From positions 2,280,524-2,344,523 of the forward strand of contig NZ_CP146991.1 of the NCBI RefSeq assembly GCF_001941975.2: DNA of 64,000 bases. The letters run 5' to 3'. Both the position numbers and the translations under genes were made by a program. This DNA is from Sporomusa sphaeroides DSM 2875. GTDB taxonomy: Bacteria; Bacillota; Negativicutes; Sporomusales; Sporomusaceae. The notes under the pieces are model-generated. The model was not told where the DNA came from, searched no databases, and saw only the letters and a list, made by a program, of their open reading frames with translations. Below, in pieces: positions 63,853 through 64,000 of this stretch; positions within the stretch are counted from its first letter, which is position 1, and every line of letters begins with the position of its first letter.

Positions 63853-64000
63853 TTAACGCATTTTTTTTGCCTGCGCTTCCAGTTTAGCCACCCGATCGGT
63901 TGTGGACGGATGGGTGCTGAACAGGCTGACAAGCATACCGCCTGCGCCGCTGAGGGGATTGATGATAAACAGATGCGAGGTTGCCGGGGTAGCTGAAGGC
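63853..64000 (-). CDS. htpX: HtpX-like M48 membrane protease, C-terminal end only
   Basis: The last ~48 residues are inside the window; the rest lies past the right edge. The frame reads [17 protein letters not shown]..., with [19 protein letters not shown] near the end, which is the conserved C-terminus of HtpX (M48B) proteases that degrade damaged membrane proteins. The active-site HEXXH is not in this window. Stop at 63853-63855. Confidence 0.85.
   Translation of the reverse strand, partial: PSATPATSHLFIINPLSGAGGMLVSLFSTHPSTTDRVAKLEAQAKKMR

Overview
This 64 kb window is a low-to-medium GC bacterial chromosome segment from the Bacillota. Gene order follows the ylo/rem and ylm regions known from Bacillus and clostridia (priA-def-fmt-rsmB-rlmN-prpC-pknB-rsgA-rpe, rqcH-Ca ATPase-yicC-remA-gmk-rpoZ-coaBC, and lspA-rluD-pyrR, ileS-divIVA-ylmH-sepF-ylmE-proC). 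The overall content (anaerobe-type amino acid oxidation, actinobacterial-style FHA/RodA/PbpA/PknB cluster, riboflavin operon, T-box and SAM-I leaders) best fits an anaerobic Negativicutes/Sporomusa-like organism. That placement is inference from gene content, not a database result. Almost every gene lies on the minus strand; only rpmB, rqcH and an IS110 transposase are on the plus strand.

Layout. 1-3.1 kb: a truncated TVP38/DedA-like membrane protein, a small Cys-rich protein, recG and a DUF1858 protein. 3.2-3.5 kb: rpmB on the plus strand. 3.6-8.8 kb: hslO, a YfcE-type phosphodiesterase and the riboflavin operon ribD-ribE-ribBA-ribH behind an FMN riboswitch and terminator. 9-17.3 kb: fhaA-fhaB-prpC-rodA/ftsW-pbpA-pknB-rsgA-rpe, one long transcription unit with a near-consensus promoter. 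17.3-24.5 kb: RNA modification, formylation, deformylation and replication restart (rlmN, rsmB, DUF116, fmt, def, priA). 24.5-31.6 kb: an unlisted 42-aa basic protein, a degenerate HMA protein, metK behind a SAM-I riboswitch, coaBC, rpoZ, gmk, remA, yicC, a secreted protein and dapF. 31.6-36.8 kb: P-type Ca ATPase, divergent rqcH, pyrR. 36.9-38.4 kb: an IS110-family element inserted between rluD and pyrR. 38.4-49.3 kb: rluD, lspA, membrane and regulatory proteins, ileS with a T-box, and the ylm cell-division block. 49.4-57.8 kb: a branched-chain-amino-acid-type binding protein and a sigma54-controlled operon for an electron-transferring multi-subunit amine (probably proline) dehydrogenase plus P5C dehydrogenase, followed by its sigma54 activator gene. 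57.8-64 kb: pgeF, an EF-G paralogue, a tiny unlisted ORF, a cobalamin adenosyltransferase, ndk, gamma carbonic anhydrase, an FAH-family enzyme and the 3' end of an HtpX-like protease.

Most noteworthy are (i) the 5' noncoding region of the IS110 element, which folds by eye into two bulged hairpins with near-identical apical stems and carries short guide-like matches to both ends of the element, as expected for a bridge RNA; (ii) two copies of a 140-165 bp imperfect hairpin repeat with a 47/49 identical core and diverged but self-complementary arms; (iii) a perfect -24/-12 sigma54 promoter with an upstream inverted repeat in front of the amine dehydrogenase operon, and a regulator gene whose leader ends in an intrinsic terminator abutting its ribosome binding site; and (iv) two small genes with good ribosome binding sites. 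No rRNA, tRNA or CRISPR array was seen.
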